Of a stretch of 64,000 bases of DNA, positions 8,691 through 18,466 are shown piece by piece. The stretch's first letter is position 1; every line of letters starts with the position of its first letter. The notes below the pieces were generated by a model. The model was not told where the DNA came from. It saw nothing but the letters and a program-made list of their open reading frames with translations, and did not search any database. The position numbers were made by a program, and so were the translations under genes. Source of the DNA: Paludibacteraceae bacterium (GTDB taxonomy: Bacteria; Bacteroidota; Bacteroidia; Bacteroidales; Paludibacteraceae); contig JAGBVI010000005.1 of assembly GCA_017630395.1 (NCBI GenBank), forward strand, positions 1 through 64,000, read 5' to 3'.

Positions 8691-10439
8691 TTAGGTAGTA
8701 CTCTTTTTTATATCTTTAATTACCAACTGAATAGTAGTATTACCATTAAAGGTATTTTCCTCAATTGAATAACAAATATCCACAGGATTCAAACTCTTGA
8801 TATAATCATTAAACTCTGACATACCAAAAGCAATACCATTCATAATACACTCTGACTTGGAATCGATTAGCTCCAATTTCAAATGCTCTTGCTCCTTACC
8901 TACCACTTTACTTGTTCCATAATCAAATGTACGACGAGTAACAAAAATAGGTTTCATATTTTCCGGACCATACGGACTAAATTGTTTAAGTAAACGGAAA
9001 AATTTAGGCGTTATGTCACAAAAATCTATACAAGCATCGATATCAATCTGAGGCAAACGTTGCTCTTCAGACAAGTTTTCCGACACATATTTTTCAAATC
9101 TTCTCTGAAATTCAGGAACATTTTCCTCTTTCATTGACAAACCTACAGCATACATGTGTCCTCCAAAATTCTCTAATAGGTCACGACATGATTCTATAGC
9201 CTTATAAATATCAAAACCCTGAACAGATCGTCCGGAACCGGTTGCACAGCCATTGGAATGAGTCAAAACGATTGTTGGTTTATAATATCTTTCGGTTAAG
9301 CGAGATGCAACAATTCCAACAACACCTTTATGCCAATTAGGGTTATAAACAACAATAGAACTTTGCGTATTGAAATCATCTGCATTTTCTAACTCTTCAG
9401 TCGCCTCTTCCGTAATATTTTTATCCAGTTTTTTTCGATCAAGATTATATTGATCTATCTTTTCCGCCATTTTCTCAAGCGTAATTCTGTCTGCTGTTGA
9501 TTCTTCAGGAATAATTAACAACTTTACAGCTTCCTTAGCCGATTGCAAGCGTCCGGATGCATTCAATCGAGGTCCGATTTTAAAGACAATATCACTTACA
9601 GAAATTTCTTTATCGGTGAGTCCACAAACATCAATAATACTTTTCATTCCTACACAAGGAGACATATTAAGTTGTTTCAAACCATAATAGGCTAAAATAC
9701 GATTTTCACCGTTAATCGGAACAATATCTGATGCAATACTAACTGCAAGCAAGTCTAAAAGAGGTATTAAGGATTCAAACTCAATATTGTTATTTTGAGC
9801 AAAGGCTTGCATCAACTTAAATCCCACCCCACAGCCTGAAAGATTAGAATCTGGGTAAGTAGAATCTACTCTTTTAGGATCTAATACAGCAACTGCATTA
9901 GGCAACGTATCATCCGGAGTATGATGGTCACAGATAATAAAATCAACACCTAAACTATTGGCATACTCAACTTTTTCAACAGCTTTAATACCACAATCCA
10001 AAGCAATTACCAAATTGAACTTATTCTTCGCGGCATAATCAATCCCTTGATACGAAACTCCGTACCCCTCTGTATAACGGTCCGGAATGTAAAAATCCAC
10101 TTGGGATTTAGAACAAAAGAATTTACGCAGAAACTTATAAACCAAAGCAACTGCAGTAATTCCATCTACATCATAGTCCCCATAAACCAAAATCTTCTCC
10201 TTACGTCCGATTGCTTGATTCAGACGATCCACGGCCTTATCCATATCATTCATCAGAAATGGATCATAGAGTTCGGTTAATTGAGGACGGAAAAAACTCT
10301 TAGCTTCACTAAAAGTTGTAATTCCTCTTTGAACAAGTAATTGACATAGTATCGGACTAATTCCCAATGCTTCAGAAAGGTCCTGCTTTTGCTTTTCTTG
10401 CTCAGGTGTAAGAGGAATAAAATTCCATTTACTAACCAT
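8691..10439 (-). CDS. recJ: single-stranded-DNA-specific exonuclease RecJ
   Basis: A 582-residue 5'-3' single-strand exonuclease of the DHH phosphoesterase superfamily. The DHH-family metal motifs are visible: VYGDYDVDGITA, ALDCGIKAVE and CDHHTPDD, with LDPKR following. The DHHA1 part contains the SGRLQSAKEA and GSGRSVQGFDIYKAI segments, and a C-terminal OB-like region completes the protein. The length matches RecJ (about 570-580). It lies upstream of recQ on the same strand, and the two proteins cooperate in gap resection in the RecF pathway. The ATG start gives MVSKWNF, which agrees with other Bacteroidota RecJ proteins. Confidence 0.97.
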   Translation of the reverse strand: MVSKWNFIPLTPEQEKQKQDLSEALGISPILCQLLVQRGITTFSEAKSFFRPQLTELYDPFLMNDMDKAVDRLNQAIGRKEKILVYGDYDVDGITAVALVYKFLRKFFCSKSQVDFYIPDRYTEGYGVSYQGIDYAAKNKFNLVIALDCGIKAVEKVEYANSLGVDFIICDHHTPDDTLPNAVAVLDPKRVDSTYPDSNLSGCGVGFKLMQAFAQNNNIEFESLIPLLDLLAVSIASDIVPINGENRILAYYGLKQLNMSPCVGMKSIIDVCGLTDKEISVSDIVFKIGPRLNASGRLQSAKEAVKLLIIPEESTADRITLEKMAEKIDQYNLDRKKLDKNITEEATEELENADDFNTQSSIVVYNPNWHKGVVGIVASRLTERYYKPTIVLTHSNGCATGSGRSVQGFDIYKAIESCRDLLENFGGHMYAVGLSMKEENVPEFQRRFEKYVSENLSEEQRLPQIDIDACIDFCDITPKFFRLLKQFSPYGPENMKPIFVTRRTFDYGTSKVVGKEQEHLKLELIDSKSECIMNGIAFGMSEFNDYIKSLNPVDICYSIEENTFNGNTTIQLVIKDIKKSTT

Positions 10440-10680
10440 ATATATTTTTTTTTATTTTTTCTGCTATCAATCATCAACACTATTCATCCTAAACCATTCT
10501 ATAATGAAGCCTCATCGTCAACCAATATTCTTCCTCCTTCAATATCTCAAAATATGCTTCAAAGTTGTAAAGTTAATAAAAGTATGGCAGAAATTCATCT
10601 TTGAAAGAAATTATTTAGAAAAAAAAAGAAGAAAAAATAAAAAAGTTGTAATTTCGCACTCGAAATAGCAAAGAAAAAAA

Positions 10681-12456
10681 ATGATTGAAGAATATTTTAT
10701 ACGATTTTTAAGATGGAGAGATAAGAACATCAAAGAAAGACAATTCATTCTTTTTTTGAGTTTTTTAATCGGAATTGCATGTGCTATTGCAGCCCACGTT
10801 CTGAAATTTTTAATAGAGACATTGCACCACTTTGTTAATAGCCATTTTGCAGAAGGAGACTTAAACTATTTATACCTTGCGACACCAATTATTGGTGTCT
10901 TTTTAGCCTATACTTACGTTAAGTATTTTGTCAAAGATGATATTAGCCATGGAGTAACAAAAATCATGTTTGCCATCTCTCAAAAAAAAGCACGTATAAA
11001 GAAACATAATATGTGGTCATCTATTATAGCGAGTTCACTCACTATCGGCTTTGGAGGGTCTGTAGGAGCCGAAGCTCCAATTGTATTGACTGGTTCTGCT
11101 ATCGGTTCAAACTTAGGACAATTGTTTCGTCTCGAACAAAAAAATTTAATGTTATTAGTTGGTTGCGGTGCTGCCGGTGCTATTGCTGGAATCTTTAAAG
11201 CGCCTATTACCGGTGTCATCTTTACTTTAGAAGTTTTAATGTTGGATTTGACAATGGCCTCCATTGTCCCTCTATTAATTTCAGCAGCAACAGCTTCTGT
11301 TTTTACCAATTTCTTCTCTGGCTCAGAGCTGATGTTTTCATTCAACATGACAGAACCTTTGTTAATGGACAGAATCCCCTATTATATCCTATTAGGCATA
11401 CTATGTGGATTTGTATCCCTCTATTTCACTCGTTCAATGACTAAATTGGAAGCTTTTTTTGGTAGCATAAAATCTCCTGCTGTCAAATTATTGGTGGGTG
11501 GTATTTTACTGAGTGTACTTATCTTTTTTATCCCTCCTTTATACGGAGAAGGCTATAACACAATTACTTTGCTACTCAATGGAGATGTACAAGCCGTAAC
11601 TCAAAATAGTGTATTTTACAAATTTCGTGATAATTTTGGCTTAATTACCCTCTTTCTTTTTTTGATAATTTTCTTTAAAACGTTTGCCTCTGCCGCTACC
11701 AACGGAAGTGGTGGTACGGGTGGTATTTTTGCACCAAGTTTGTATATGGGCTGTATCACCGGATACTTAATGGCTTACATCGTAAATTACTTCCAAATCA
11801 ACAACTTATCTGAAAAAAACTTTGCCCTTGCCGGAATGTCCGGTGTGATGGCCGGTGTAATGCACGCCCCTCTAACAGGAACTTTCTTAATTGCCGAATT
11901 GACAGGTGGGTATGGTATGTTCTTAGCTTTAATGGTAACTGCAACTATTGCCTACATTACAATTTTAGCATTTGAACCTCATAGCTTATACGCTACTCGT
12001 TTGGCTATTAAAGGAGAACTTTTAACCCACAACAAAGATAAAAGTATCTTAACTCTGTTGAAAACAGAAAATGTTATAGAGACTGACCTTCAAACTCTTC
12101 GCCCTAACATGTTCCTTGGTGATGTAATAAATTTGGTTGCTCAGTCTAAACGAAACATCTTCCCTGTCTTGGATTCAAAACAAAGAATGGTCGGACTTAT
12201 TAGTTTGGATGAAATAAGAAACATAATGTTCCGACCGGAATTGTACAATAGATTTAAGGTATCCAGCCTTATGGTATCTCCTCCTGAATACGTTTCTATT
12301 AACGACCCAATGGAAGTTGTGATGCATAAGTTCGAAAAAACTAAAGCGTGGAATCTTCCGGTTGTAGACGAAAAAGAAAAGTATGTTGGATATGTATCCA
12401 AATCAAAAATATTCAATGCTTACCGTGATTTGTTAGTACATCTTTCCGATGAATAA
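10681..12456 (+). CDS. CLC-type chloride channel or transporter with C-terminal CBS pair
   Basis: A 591-residue inner-membrane protein with ten or more hydrophobic segments in residues 20-440 and two CBS domains in about 455-590. The CLC signature is at residues 126-133 (GSVGAEAP), where E131 corresponds to the gating glutamate of the GxEGP motif; the usual Gly after Glu is Ala here. A second signature, GSGGTGGIFAPSLYMG, lies near residue 345. CLC proteins are chloride channels or chloride/proton exchangers, and the CBS pair may bind adenine nucleotides. Which of the two transport modes applies cannot be told. A weak -7-like TAATTTCG lies at 10649-10656. The gene stands alone on the plus strand. 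Confidence 0.92.
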   Translation: MIEEYFIRFLRWRDKNIKERQFILFLSFLIGIACAIAAHVLKFLIETLHHFVNSHFAEGDLNYLYLATPIIGVFLAYTYVKYFVKDDISHGVTKIMFAISQKKARIKKHNMWSSIIASSLTIGFGGSVGAEAPIVLTGSAIGSNLGQLFRLEQKNLMLLVGCGAAGAIAGIFKAPITGVIFTLEVLMLDLTMASIVPLLISAATASVFTNFFSGSELMFSFNMTEPLLMDRIPYYILLGILCGFVSLYFTRSMTKLEAFFGSIKSPAVKLLVGGILLSVLIFFIPPLYGEGYNTITLLLNGDVQAVTQNSVFYKFRDNFGLITLFLFLIIFFKTFASAATNGSGGTGGIFAPSLYMGCITGYLMAYIVNYFQINNLSEKNFALAGMSGVMAGVMHAPLTGTFLIAELTGGYGMFLALMVTATIAYITILAFEPHSLYATRLAIKGELLTHNKDKSILTLLKTENVIETDLQTLRPNMFLGDVINLVAQSKRNIFPVLDSKQRMVGLISLDEIRNIMFRPELYNRFKVSSLMVSPPEYVSINDPMEVVMHKFEKTKAWNLPVVDEKEKYVGYVSKSKIFNAYRDLLVHLSDE

Positions 12457-13104
12457 TGTAAAGTTTGTTCCATATATTCATTTTGCTAAATTTTTGAATT
12501 CACTTATAGTAGATTTTGAAAAAAAATGGAATAGCTAAATATCTATAAATTACTAGTAAATAATAGGTTGCAAAAAAAAACTAAGAAGTATATCCTCAGA
12601 AAATTTATACTTTTTTGAGTACAATGTGAGAATTTATAAAACCTAACTCTATCAAAAAAAATAATACATAATCAATTAAGAAGCTGTTTAAATTTTATTA
12701 AAAAAAATACTTTAGAATTTCACTCTCTTATTTTCGGCATCTTTGAGATTGTTTTTAATCTATTTTTATTATTCTTTTTTGATAATAGTCCACTATTAAC
12801 GGCAAAAAAAATAATAAAAATAACCTAAAAAATCTCTCTCAAATATGCTCGAAATAAAATTTAAACAACTTCTAAATAACAAGTATTTTACACTTATACT
12901 TAGATTCTCTCATTGCAACAATGAATACTCAAGAGGTAACTAATTCAATACAAACAAGATATACAATCATATTTAAAGAATTCTGCATAAAGAAAAAAAT
13001 TAAACAACATAAAAACGTAATTTATAGAAGTCATCACGATAGATAATAGTACGTTTTTTTTTACAAAACACACTTCAAAATTAGTACACTTCAAAAGTTA
13101 TGAT
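12457..13104. other. long intergenic region clcA-like to purT
   Basis: About 650 bp without a gene. It contains the full family A copy A2 and, at 13018-13035, an AATTTATAGAAGTCATC stretch that matches the family B end motif in reverse. The rest is AT-rich with nothing I recognise. Confidence 0.6.
12678..12873 (+). repeat. family A palindromic intergenic element, copy A2
   Basis: A 196-bp element in the same orientation as A1, starting AAGAAGCTGTTTAAATTT and ending AAATTTAAACAACTTCT. It shares with A1 the blocks TTTTCGGCATCTTTGAGATT (12731-12750) and a 28-base block at 12831-12858. Similarity to A1 is high along the whole length, suggesting recent spread. Confidence 0.82.
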
Positions 13105-13112
13105 TACCTTTG
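13105..13112 (+). promoter_or_regulatory. -7 promoter element of purT
   Basis: TACCTTTG matches the Bacteroidota -7 consensus and lies 24 bp before the purT start. No good TTTG -33 element is present at the expected spacing. Confidence 0.6.
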
Positions 13113-13136
13113 AACGTATTCTTAAAGAAATAGAAA

Positions 13137-14318
13137 ATGACAAAATTTGGTACTATATTTAAACATGAGGGAAAAAAAGCCCTACTATGTGGCTCTGGAG
13201 AGTTAGGGAAAGAAGTGGCAATCGAACTACAACGTTTGGGCATTGAAGTGATTGCACTTGATAAATATGAAAATGCACCGGCAATGCAGGTTGCACATAA
13301 ATCCTACGTACTTTCGATGTTGGATGGAGAAAAATTGCGAGAAATTATTGCAAAAGAAGCTCCGGATTATATCATTCCGGAGGTTGAAGCAATAGCTACT
13401 TCAACTTTGGTGGAATTGGAAAAAGAGGGATACAATGTCATACCAACTGCTCGAGCAACATTTCTGACTATGAATAGAGAAGGTATTAGAAAGTTGGCTG
13501 CAGAAGAGTTGGGATTAAAAACCTCTCCTTATCGTTTTGCATCTACCAAAGAAGAATATATTAATGCCGTTACGGAAATTGGTATTCCTTGTGTTGTAAA
13601 ACCGATAATGAGCTCATCCGGTCATGGGCAGAGCGTTGTCAAATGTAAAGATGATATAGAAAAATCATGGGCAATGGCTCAAGAAGGAGGAAGAGCAGGA
13701 GCCGGGAAAGTAATTGTTGAAGGGTTTGTAGATTTTGACTATGAAATTACCCTTCTAACCGTAAGACATAAAGACGGAACAAGTTTCTTAGAACCAATCG
13801 GTCATTGGCAAAAAGATGGTGATTATCAAGAGTCATGGCAACCTCAACCAATGAGTACACCTGCACTAGAAAAAGCACATGATATCGCAAAAAAAATTAC
13901 TGATGCACTTGGTGGAAGAGGAATCTTTGGAGTAGAAATGTTTATAAAAGGGGACGATGTAATCTTTAGCGAAGTTTCCCCTCGACCTCACGACACAGGA
14001 ATGGTAACTATGATTTCTCAAGACTTATCTGAATTTTCTCTTCATGTCAGAGCAATCTTGGGACTTCCTATTCCTAACATAGCCTTCCATGGTCCTTCTG
14101 CATCCAAAGCCGTAGTGGTTAGAGGCAATAGCGAAAATGTTTCGTTCGAAAATTTAGACAAAGTATTATCTATTCCCGATACACAAATTAGAATTTTTGG
14201 CAAACCGAATGTTCAAGACCATCGAAGAATGGCCGTACTATTAGCTCGGGGAAAAGATATTGAGGAGGCAAAAGAAAAGGTTAATCAAATGTACAACTCC
14301 CTTAAAATAGAGATATAA
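13137..14318 (+). CDS. purT: formate-dependent phosphoribosylglycinamide formyltransferase (GAR transformylase 2)
   Basis: A 393-residue ATP-grasp enzyme that makes formyl-GAR from GAR, formate and ATP in purine synthesis, without folate. The N-terminal domain has [17 protein letters not shown]. The ATP-grasp core contains [16 protein letters not shown] and ends in [20 protein letters not shown] with DTGMVT. Its length equals that of E. coli PurT (392). It stands upstream of lysC with a 39-bp gap and could share its transcript, though the pathways differ and the gap holds a Shine-Dalgarno-like AAAGGAG for lysC. Confidence 0.96.
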   Translation: MTKFGTIFKHEGKKALLCGSGELGKEVAIELQRLGIEVIALDKYENAPAMQVAHKSYVLSMLDGEKLREIIAKEAPDYIIPEVEAIATSTLVELEKEGYNVIPTARATFLTMNREGIRKLAAEELGLKTSPYRFASTKEEYINAVTEIGIPCVVKPIMSSSGHGQSVVKCKDDIEKSWAMAQEGGRAGAGKVIVEGFVDFDYEITLLTVRHKDGTSFLEPIGHWQKDGDYQESWQPQPMSTPALEKAHDIAKKITDALGGRGIFGVEMFIKGDDVIFSEVSPRPHDTGMVTMISQDLSEFSLHVRAILGLPIPNIAFHGPSASKAVVVRGNSENVSFENLDKVLSIPDTQIRIFGKPNVQDHRRMAVLLARGKDIEEAKEKVNQMYNSLKIEI

Positions 14319-14357
14319 TTAATAGTTAGGTAATTACCCTTATAAAGGAGAAGATAT

Positions 14358-15677
14358 ATGAAAGTTATAAAATTCGGAAGTTCTACTGCAACATCTCCAC
14401 AAAGATTATTAGAGATTGCAGATTTAGTTTCTCAGCATAAAGGAGAGTCAAACATCGTAGTATTTTCTGCTATTGATGGAACAACAGAGAGTTTAGAAGA
14501 GATATCGGATTATTTGTATAAAAAGAATGCAGATGGTGCGAAAGAACTAACCAACAATTTAGAAAGACAATATATTAATTGGGCAAATAAATTGTATCAA
14601 GATTCTGACCGTTGCAACGAAGTAAAATTGTATATAACAGAAATGTTCAACTCAATTAGAGAAATTTCTAAAAATATTTTTACAATTTTCGAAGAAAAAA
14701 GAATAATTGCTTGCGGAGTTACACTATCTACTCACTTGATGTATGAATGCTTCAAAGAAAAGGGAATAAACGTTAAAAAACTCGCAGCCACAGATTTTAT
14801 GCGTATCGACAAGAACGAAGAACCTGACGTAAACTATATAAAAGAGAATCTCAAAAAACAGTTAGATCAATTGGGAGAAGCTGACATATACATTACAGAG
14901 GGGTCCATTTGCAAAAATGCATATAACGAAATCGATTATTTGGGAATAGGCGGAAATGATTATACTGCATCATTGATTGGTGCCGCAGCTCAAGTTGATG
15001 AAATTATATTCTGGAGCGACTCCGATGGGATTTACAACAACAATCCTCGCATCGTCAAAAACGCAGAACCTGTAAAAGAGTTAAATTTTGACGAGGCTGC
15101 TGAGATCTCCTACTTCCTGACCCGTATCATTCACCCGACTTGCATAATGCCAGCCAAATTGGCGAATATTCCTGTGCGGTTGATGAGCATCGGTAATCCA
15201 AGCAGTGAAGGAACTTTGATTTCTAATGACTTTGCACAAAATTGCATGAAAGCCGTTGCATCAAAAGATGGTATCACCTCCATTAGAATCAAATCCGGAA
15301 GAATGTTGATGGCTCATGGTTTCTTACGCAAAGTATTCGAGATTTTTGAAAACCATAAAACAGCAATTGATATGGTAACTACTTCAGAGGTTGGTGTATC
15401 CATAACAATTGACAACGACAGACATATTGAAGAGATTATGGATAGTTTAAAACGTTTTGGAACTGTATCTTGCCAAAAAGGGATGACTATTGTTTGTATC
15501 ATCGGTGATTTGTCTTGTCAAAACATCGGTATGCAAAGTCGTATCGTTAATGCTTTAGAAGAGATTCCTACCCACATGATTTCGTATGGTGGTAGTCCTT
15601 TTAATATCTCTTTTTTAATCAGCACAAGAGATAAAGAAATTGCTTTAAATGCTCTAAATAATCAACTTTTTAACTAA
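14358..15677 (+). CDS. lysC: aspartate kinase
   Basis: A 439-residue enzyme that phosphorylates aspartate, the first step toward lysine, diaminopimelate, threonine and methionine. The N-terminal KFGSST replaces the commoner KFGGTS, and the kinase core carries GIGGNDYTASLIGAA and FWSDSDGIYNNNPRIVK. A tandem ACT regulatory region occupies roughly residues 305-439 (GITSIRIKSGRMLMAHGF, then VSITIDNDRHIEEIM), suggesting feedback control by an amino acid. It lies 7 bp before lysA, which suggests the lysine or diaminopimelate branch. The start has an unusually good Shine-Dalgarno sequence (AAAGGAG, 14344-14350) for this phylum. Confidence 0.95.
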   Translation: MKVIKFGSSTATSPQRLLEIADLVSQHKGESNIVVFSAIDGTTESLEEISDYLYKKNADGAKELTNNLERQYINWANKLYQDSDRCNEVKLYITEMFNSIREISKNIFTIFEEKRIIACGVTLSTHLMYECFKEKGINVKKLAATDFMRIDKNEEPDVNYIKENLKKQLDQLGEADIYITEGSICKNAYNEIDYLGIGGNDYTASLIGAAAQVDEIIFWSDSDGIYNNNPRIVKNAEPVKELNFDEAAEISYFLTRIIHPTCIMPAKLANIPVRLMSIGNPSSEGTLISNDFAQNCMKAVASKDGITSIRIKSGRMLMAHGFLRKVFEIFENHKTAIDMVTTSEVGVSITIDNDRHIEEIMDSLKRFGTVSCQKGMTIVCIIGDLSCQNIGMQSRIVNALEEIPTHMISYGGSPFNISFLISTRDKEIALNALNNQLFN

Positions 15678-15684
15678 CTACACA

Positions 15685-16842
15685 ATGATAAAAGGTAAAT
15701 TCCCAATAGATAAATTCAAAAAGATTGAAACTCCTTTTTACTACTATGATGTTGCATTATTAAATGAAACATTGAATCTTGTTGAACAAGAGTCATCCAA
15801 ATACGGATTCATGGTTCATTATGCAGTTAAGGCGAATGCAAATCCTAAAATTTTAAAATTAATTGCAGAAAGAGGATTTGGAGCTGATTGTGTCAGCGGA
15901 AATGAGGTACAAGCTGCCATTGACGCAGGATTCCCAGCCTCTAAAATTGTATTTGCTGGTGTCGGAAAAACTGATAGAGAAATCAACTTAGCTCTTGATC
16001 ATAATATCTTTTGCTTTAACGTTGAATCAATTCCAGAATTGGAAGTATTAAATGAACTTGCAAAATCCAAGGGGAAAATTGCCTCTATTGAGTTAAGAAT
16101 CAATCCTAATGTAGATGCTCATACACATCACTACATCACTACCGGATTGAACGAAAACAAATTTGGATTTAGCATGGACGACTTGAAATCTGTAATAGAA
16201 ATGACTCGTTCAATGACTAATATTGAATTAATTGGTCTTCACTTTCATATAGGCTCTCAAATCACAGACCTAAATGCGTTTGAGACTCTATGCGCAAAAA
16301 TTAATGAATTACAAGACGAGGTAGAAAGTTGGGGGATATATCTTAAAAATATAAATGTTGGAGGCGGATTGGGCATCAATTATGAACACCCAAATCATAT
16401 TCCTATCCCCGATTTTGAATCCTACTTCAGACTCTTTTCAAAACACCTGAAATTAAGGGCTGGACAACATTTACATTGTGAACCAGGACGCTCTATTGTT
16501 GCTCAATGTGGTTCTTTAATTACGAAAGTAACATACGTAAAAAAGGGGGGTACAAAACAATTTGCAATTGTGGATGCTGGCATGACAGACCTTATTCGCC
16601 CTGCTCTATATGAAGCTTATCATCGTATAGAAAATATATCGTCTCAAGGGGAAATCGAAAAATATGATGTAGTTGGACCAATATGCGAATCATCCGACGT
16701 ATTTAATAAAGATGTAGAACTAAATTCTACTCAACGTGGAGATTTGTTAGCAATACGCTCCGCCGGTGCTTACGGAGAAATAATGGCGTCTCGCTATAAT
16801 CTTAGACGATTGCCTATCGGGTATTTATCTACTGAAATTTAG
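15685..16842 (+). CDS. lysA: diaminopimelate decarboxylase
   Basis: A 385-residue PLP enzyme of the alanine-racemase fold that decarboxylates meso-diaminopimelate to lysine. K49 in VHYAVKANANP is the PLP lysine. HFHIGSQI, NVGGGLGINYE and CEPGRSIVAQCG are the other family blocks, and GPICESSDVF with the RSAGAYGEIMAS region provides the substrate-binding Cys and Tyr from the partner subunit. It follows lysC by 7 bp, a compact lysine module. A family A repeat begins 17 bp after the stop. Confidence 0.97.
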   Translation: MIKGKFPIDKFKKIETPFYYYDVALLNETLNLVEQESSKYGFMVHYAVKANANPKILKLIAERGFGADCVSGNEVQAAIDAGFPASKIVFAGVGKTDREINLALDHNIFCFNVESIPELEVLNELAKSKGKIASIELRINPNVDAHTHHYITTGLNENKFGFSMDDLKSVIEMTRSMTNIELIGLHFHIGSQITDLNAFETLCAKINELQDEVESWGIYLKNINVGGGLGINYEHPNHIPIPDFESYFRLFSKHLKLRAGQHLHCEPGRSIVAQCGSLITKVTYVKKGGTKQFAIVDAGMTDLIRPALYEAYHRIENISSQGEIEKYDVVGPICESSDVFNKDVELNSTQRGDLLAIRSAGAYGEIMASRYNLRRLPIGYLSTEI

Positions 16843-16858
16843 AAATCAGTTTAAATTT

Positions 16859-17048
16859 AGAAGTTGTTTAAATTTATTTTGAGCCTATTTGAGAGAAATT
16901 TTGAAGATTATTTTATTATCATTTAGAAGTATAGCGGACTATTATCAAAAAAAATAATAAAAACTAGTTAAAAATTATCTCAATATACCGAAAAACAAGA
17001 AAGAGAAACTCTACTACTTTTTTTTCAATAAAATTTAAACAACTTCTT
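16859..17048 (-). repeat. family A palindromic intergenic element, copy A3
   Basis: A 190-bp element with near-perfect inverted ends (AGAAGTTGTTTAAATTT and AAATTTAAACAACTTCT). Internally GAGCCTATTTGAGAGA sits on the left and TACCGAAAAACAAGAAAGAG on the right, the opposite order to A1 and A2, so it is inserted in the other orientation. It directly follows lysA. Confidence 0.82.
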
Positions 17049-17247
17049 AATCTTAGTTCATAAAAAAGCTTTGACTTCTCTGAGTGAATTTTATCAGTTT
17101 TATACCTTCTAGTGAAACTACGCCCTTCTTTCACATAGCAATTTGCTATAAATAAATTCAAAATTTTACGAAAGGAGTTTTATAGAAGCACACATAAAAC
17201 CATTGCTCAAAGAATATCAAAAATAGATTTTAAACACCTTCTTAGAA
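17049..17247 (+). repeat. family B-like element next to A3, ending in a family A-like terminus
   Basis: The block ACGCCCTTCTTTCACATAGC followed by AATTTGCT (about 17120-17146) matches TGCCCTTCTTTCGCTTAACA plus AATTTACT in the family B copy at about 41111-41138. A GGAGTTTTATAGAAG stretch near 17175 resembles the family B end. The region closes with ATTTTAAACACCTTCTTA at 17230-17247, which resembles a family A end. It therefore looks like a compound or nested repeat. No gene is present from the lysA stop to the next start. Confidence 0.5.
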
Positions 17248-17282
17248 AAACGTTCTTAGAAAGAAAAAAATTGAAACTTTAA

Positions 17283-18464
17283 ATGCAAGAATATTTTGAA
17301 ATATTACTTCTCTATCCTAATTGGATAAAATTTATAATTGTAGGATTATTTGTTTCTCTATTGATTCAATTGTTCTACTATTTGCACTACTACAATGGCA
17401 TAATCAGATACAATCGCAAAATCAAAAAAAATTTAATTGGATATACCACAAGTAAACCGCCTGTATCTATAATTGTATGCGCTAAGAATGAGTCTGAAAA
17501 CTTAGAGTTGAATCTTCCATTGTTATTGGAACAAGAGTACCCTCAATATGAGGTAATTGTAGTAAATGATGGTTCGACCGATGAAAGTTGCGATCTATTG
17601 GAACGATTGGATAAAAAATATTCCAATTTATATCACACATTTTTACCGATGGACGCAAAGTATATGAGCCGAAAAAAAATGTGCTTGAACGTTGGAATTA
17701 AAGCGGCCCACTACGAACACTTAATAATCGTTGATGCAGATTGTGAGCCCGGAAGCAAAAAATGGTTATCTAACATAATGAAAAACTACACCCCTGAAAC
17801 AGATATAGTATTAGGGTATAGCGATTTCAAAAAAAAGAATGGATTCTTATATCGCTTAATAGGATACGAAAATCTTTTATCTACAATGCAATACATGGGA
17901 TATGCATTAAAGGGCAAAGTATTAAGAGGTACCAGCAGAAATCTATCCTACAAAAAATCCACATTCATAAATAATAAAGCATTTTCATCGCACCTTGACT
18001 TAGAATATGGTGATGATGATCTTTTTGTGCAAGAAATATCCACATCGAAGAATGCAAAAATTGAATTCTCTCCGGACTCATCAACGCATACTAATAGAGA
18101 ATTGAGTTTCAAAAATTATATGTATGACAAGGAACGAAGAATGATGACTCAGGGCAGATACAAGGGATATTTGAAAACTTTGCACTTTATCGATAGTTTA
18201 AGCAAACTTATGTTTATAATACTCCTAATCGGATTAATAATTGGGGCTATCATAGAAAAAGATATAATATTAGCAACGATAGCCGGAGGCATATTCTTAT
18301 TAAAATTTACGACACAATGTATCGTCATTAACAAAACCGCAAATATTCTGCAAGAGCGTAAATTTTATTTATCGATCCTACTATTTGAATTAATCAGACC
18401 TTTAATTTCTCTATATGTTGCAATAGTAAAAACATTTTCTAAGAACAAAAATACATGGAAGTAA
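17283..18464 (+). CDS. membrane-associated family 2 glycosyltransferase
   Basis: A 393-residue GT2 protein. A hydrophobic segment at about 15-38 anchors the N-terminus. The GT-A catalytic domain follows with PPVSIIVCAKNESENLE, VVNDGSTDES and the DxD-type VDADCEPGS, and the acceptor region contains LEYGDDDLFVQE. Three hydrophobic segments lie near the C-terminus (about 295-390). It transfers a sugar from a nucleotide donor, probably to a glycan or lipid at the inner membrane; donor and product cannot be inferred. It is followed at once by mazG, with a gap of 2 bp if the second ATG of mazG is used. Confidence 0.9.
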   Translation: MQEYFEILLLYPNWIKFIIVGLFVSLLIQLFYYLHYYNGIIRYNRKIKKNLIGYTTSKPPVSIIVCAKNESENLELNLPLLLEQEYPQYEVIVVNDGSTDESCDLLERLDKKYSNLYHTFLPMDAKYMSRKKMCLNVGIKAAHYEHLIIVDADCEPGSKKWLSNIMKNYTPETDIVLGYSDFKKKNGFLYRLIGYENLLSTMQYMGYALKGKVLRGTSRNLSYKKSTFINNKAFSSHLDLEYGDDDLFVQEISTSKNAKIEFSPDSSTHTNRELSFKNYMYDKERRMMTQGRYKGYLKTLHFIDSLSKLMFIILLIGLIIGAIIEKDIILATIAGGIFLLKFTTQCIVINKTANILQERKFYLSILLFELIRPLISLYVAIVKTFSKNKNTWK

Positions 18465-18466
18465 AT

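Noticed and set aside
14318-14357. Lysine riboswitch before lysC
   Set aside because: The gap is only 39 bp and holds a Shine-Dalgarno sequence; no aptamer-like structure fits.
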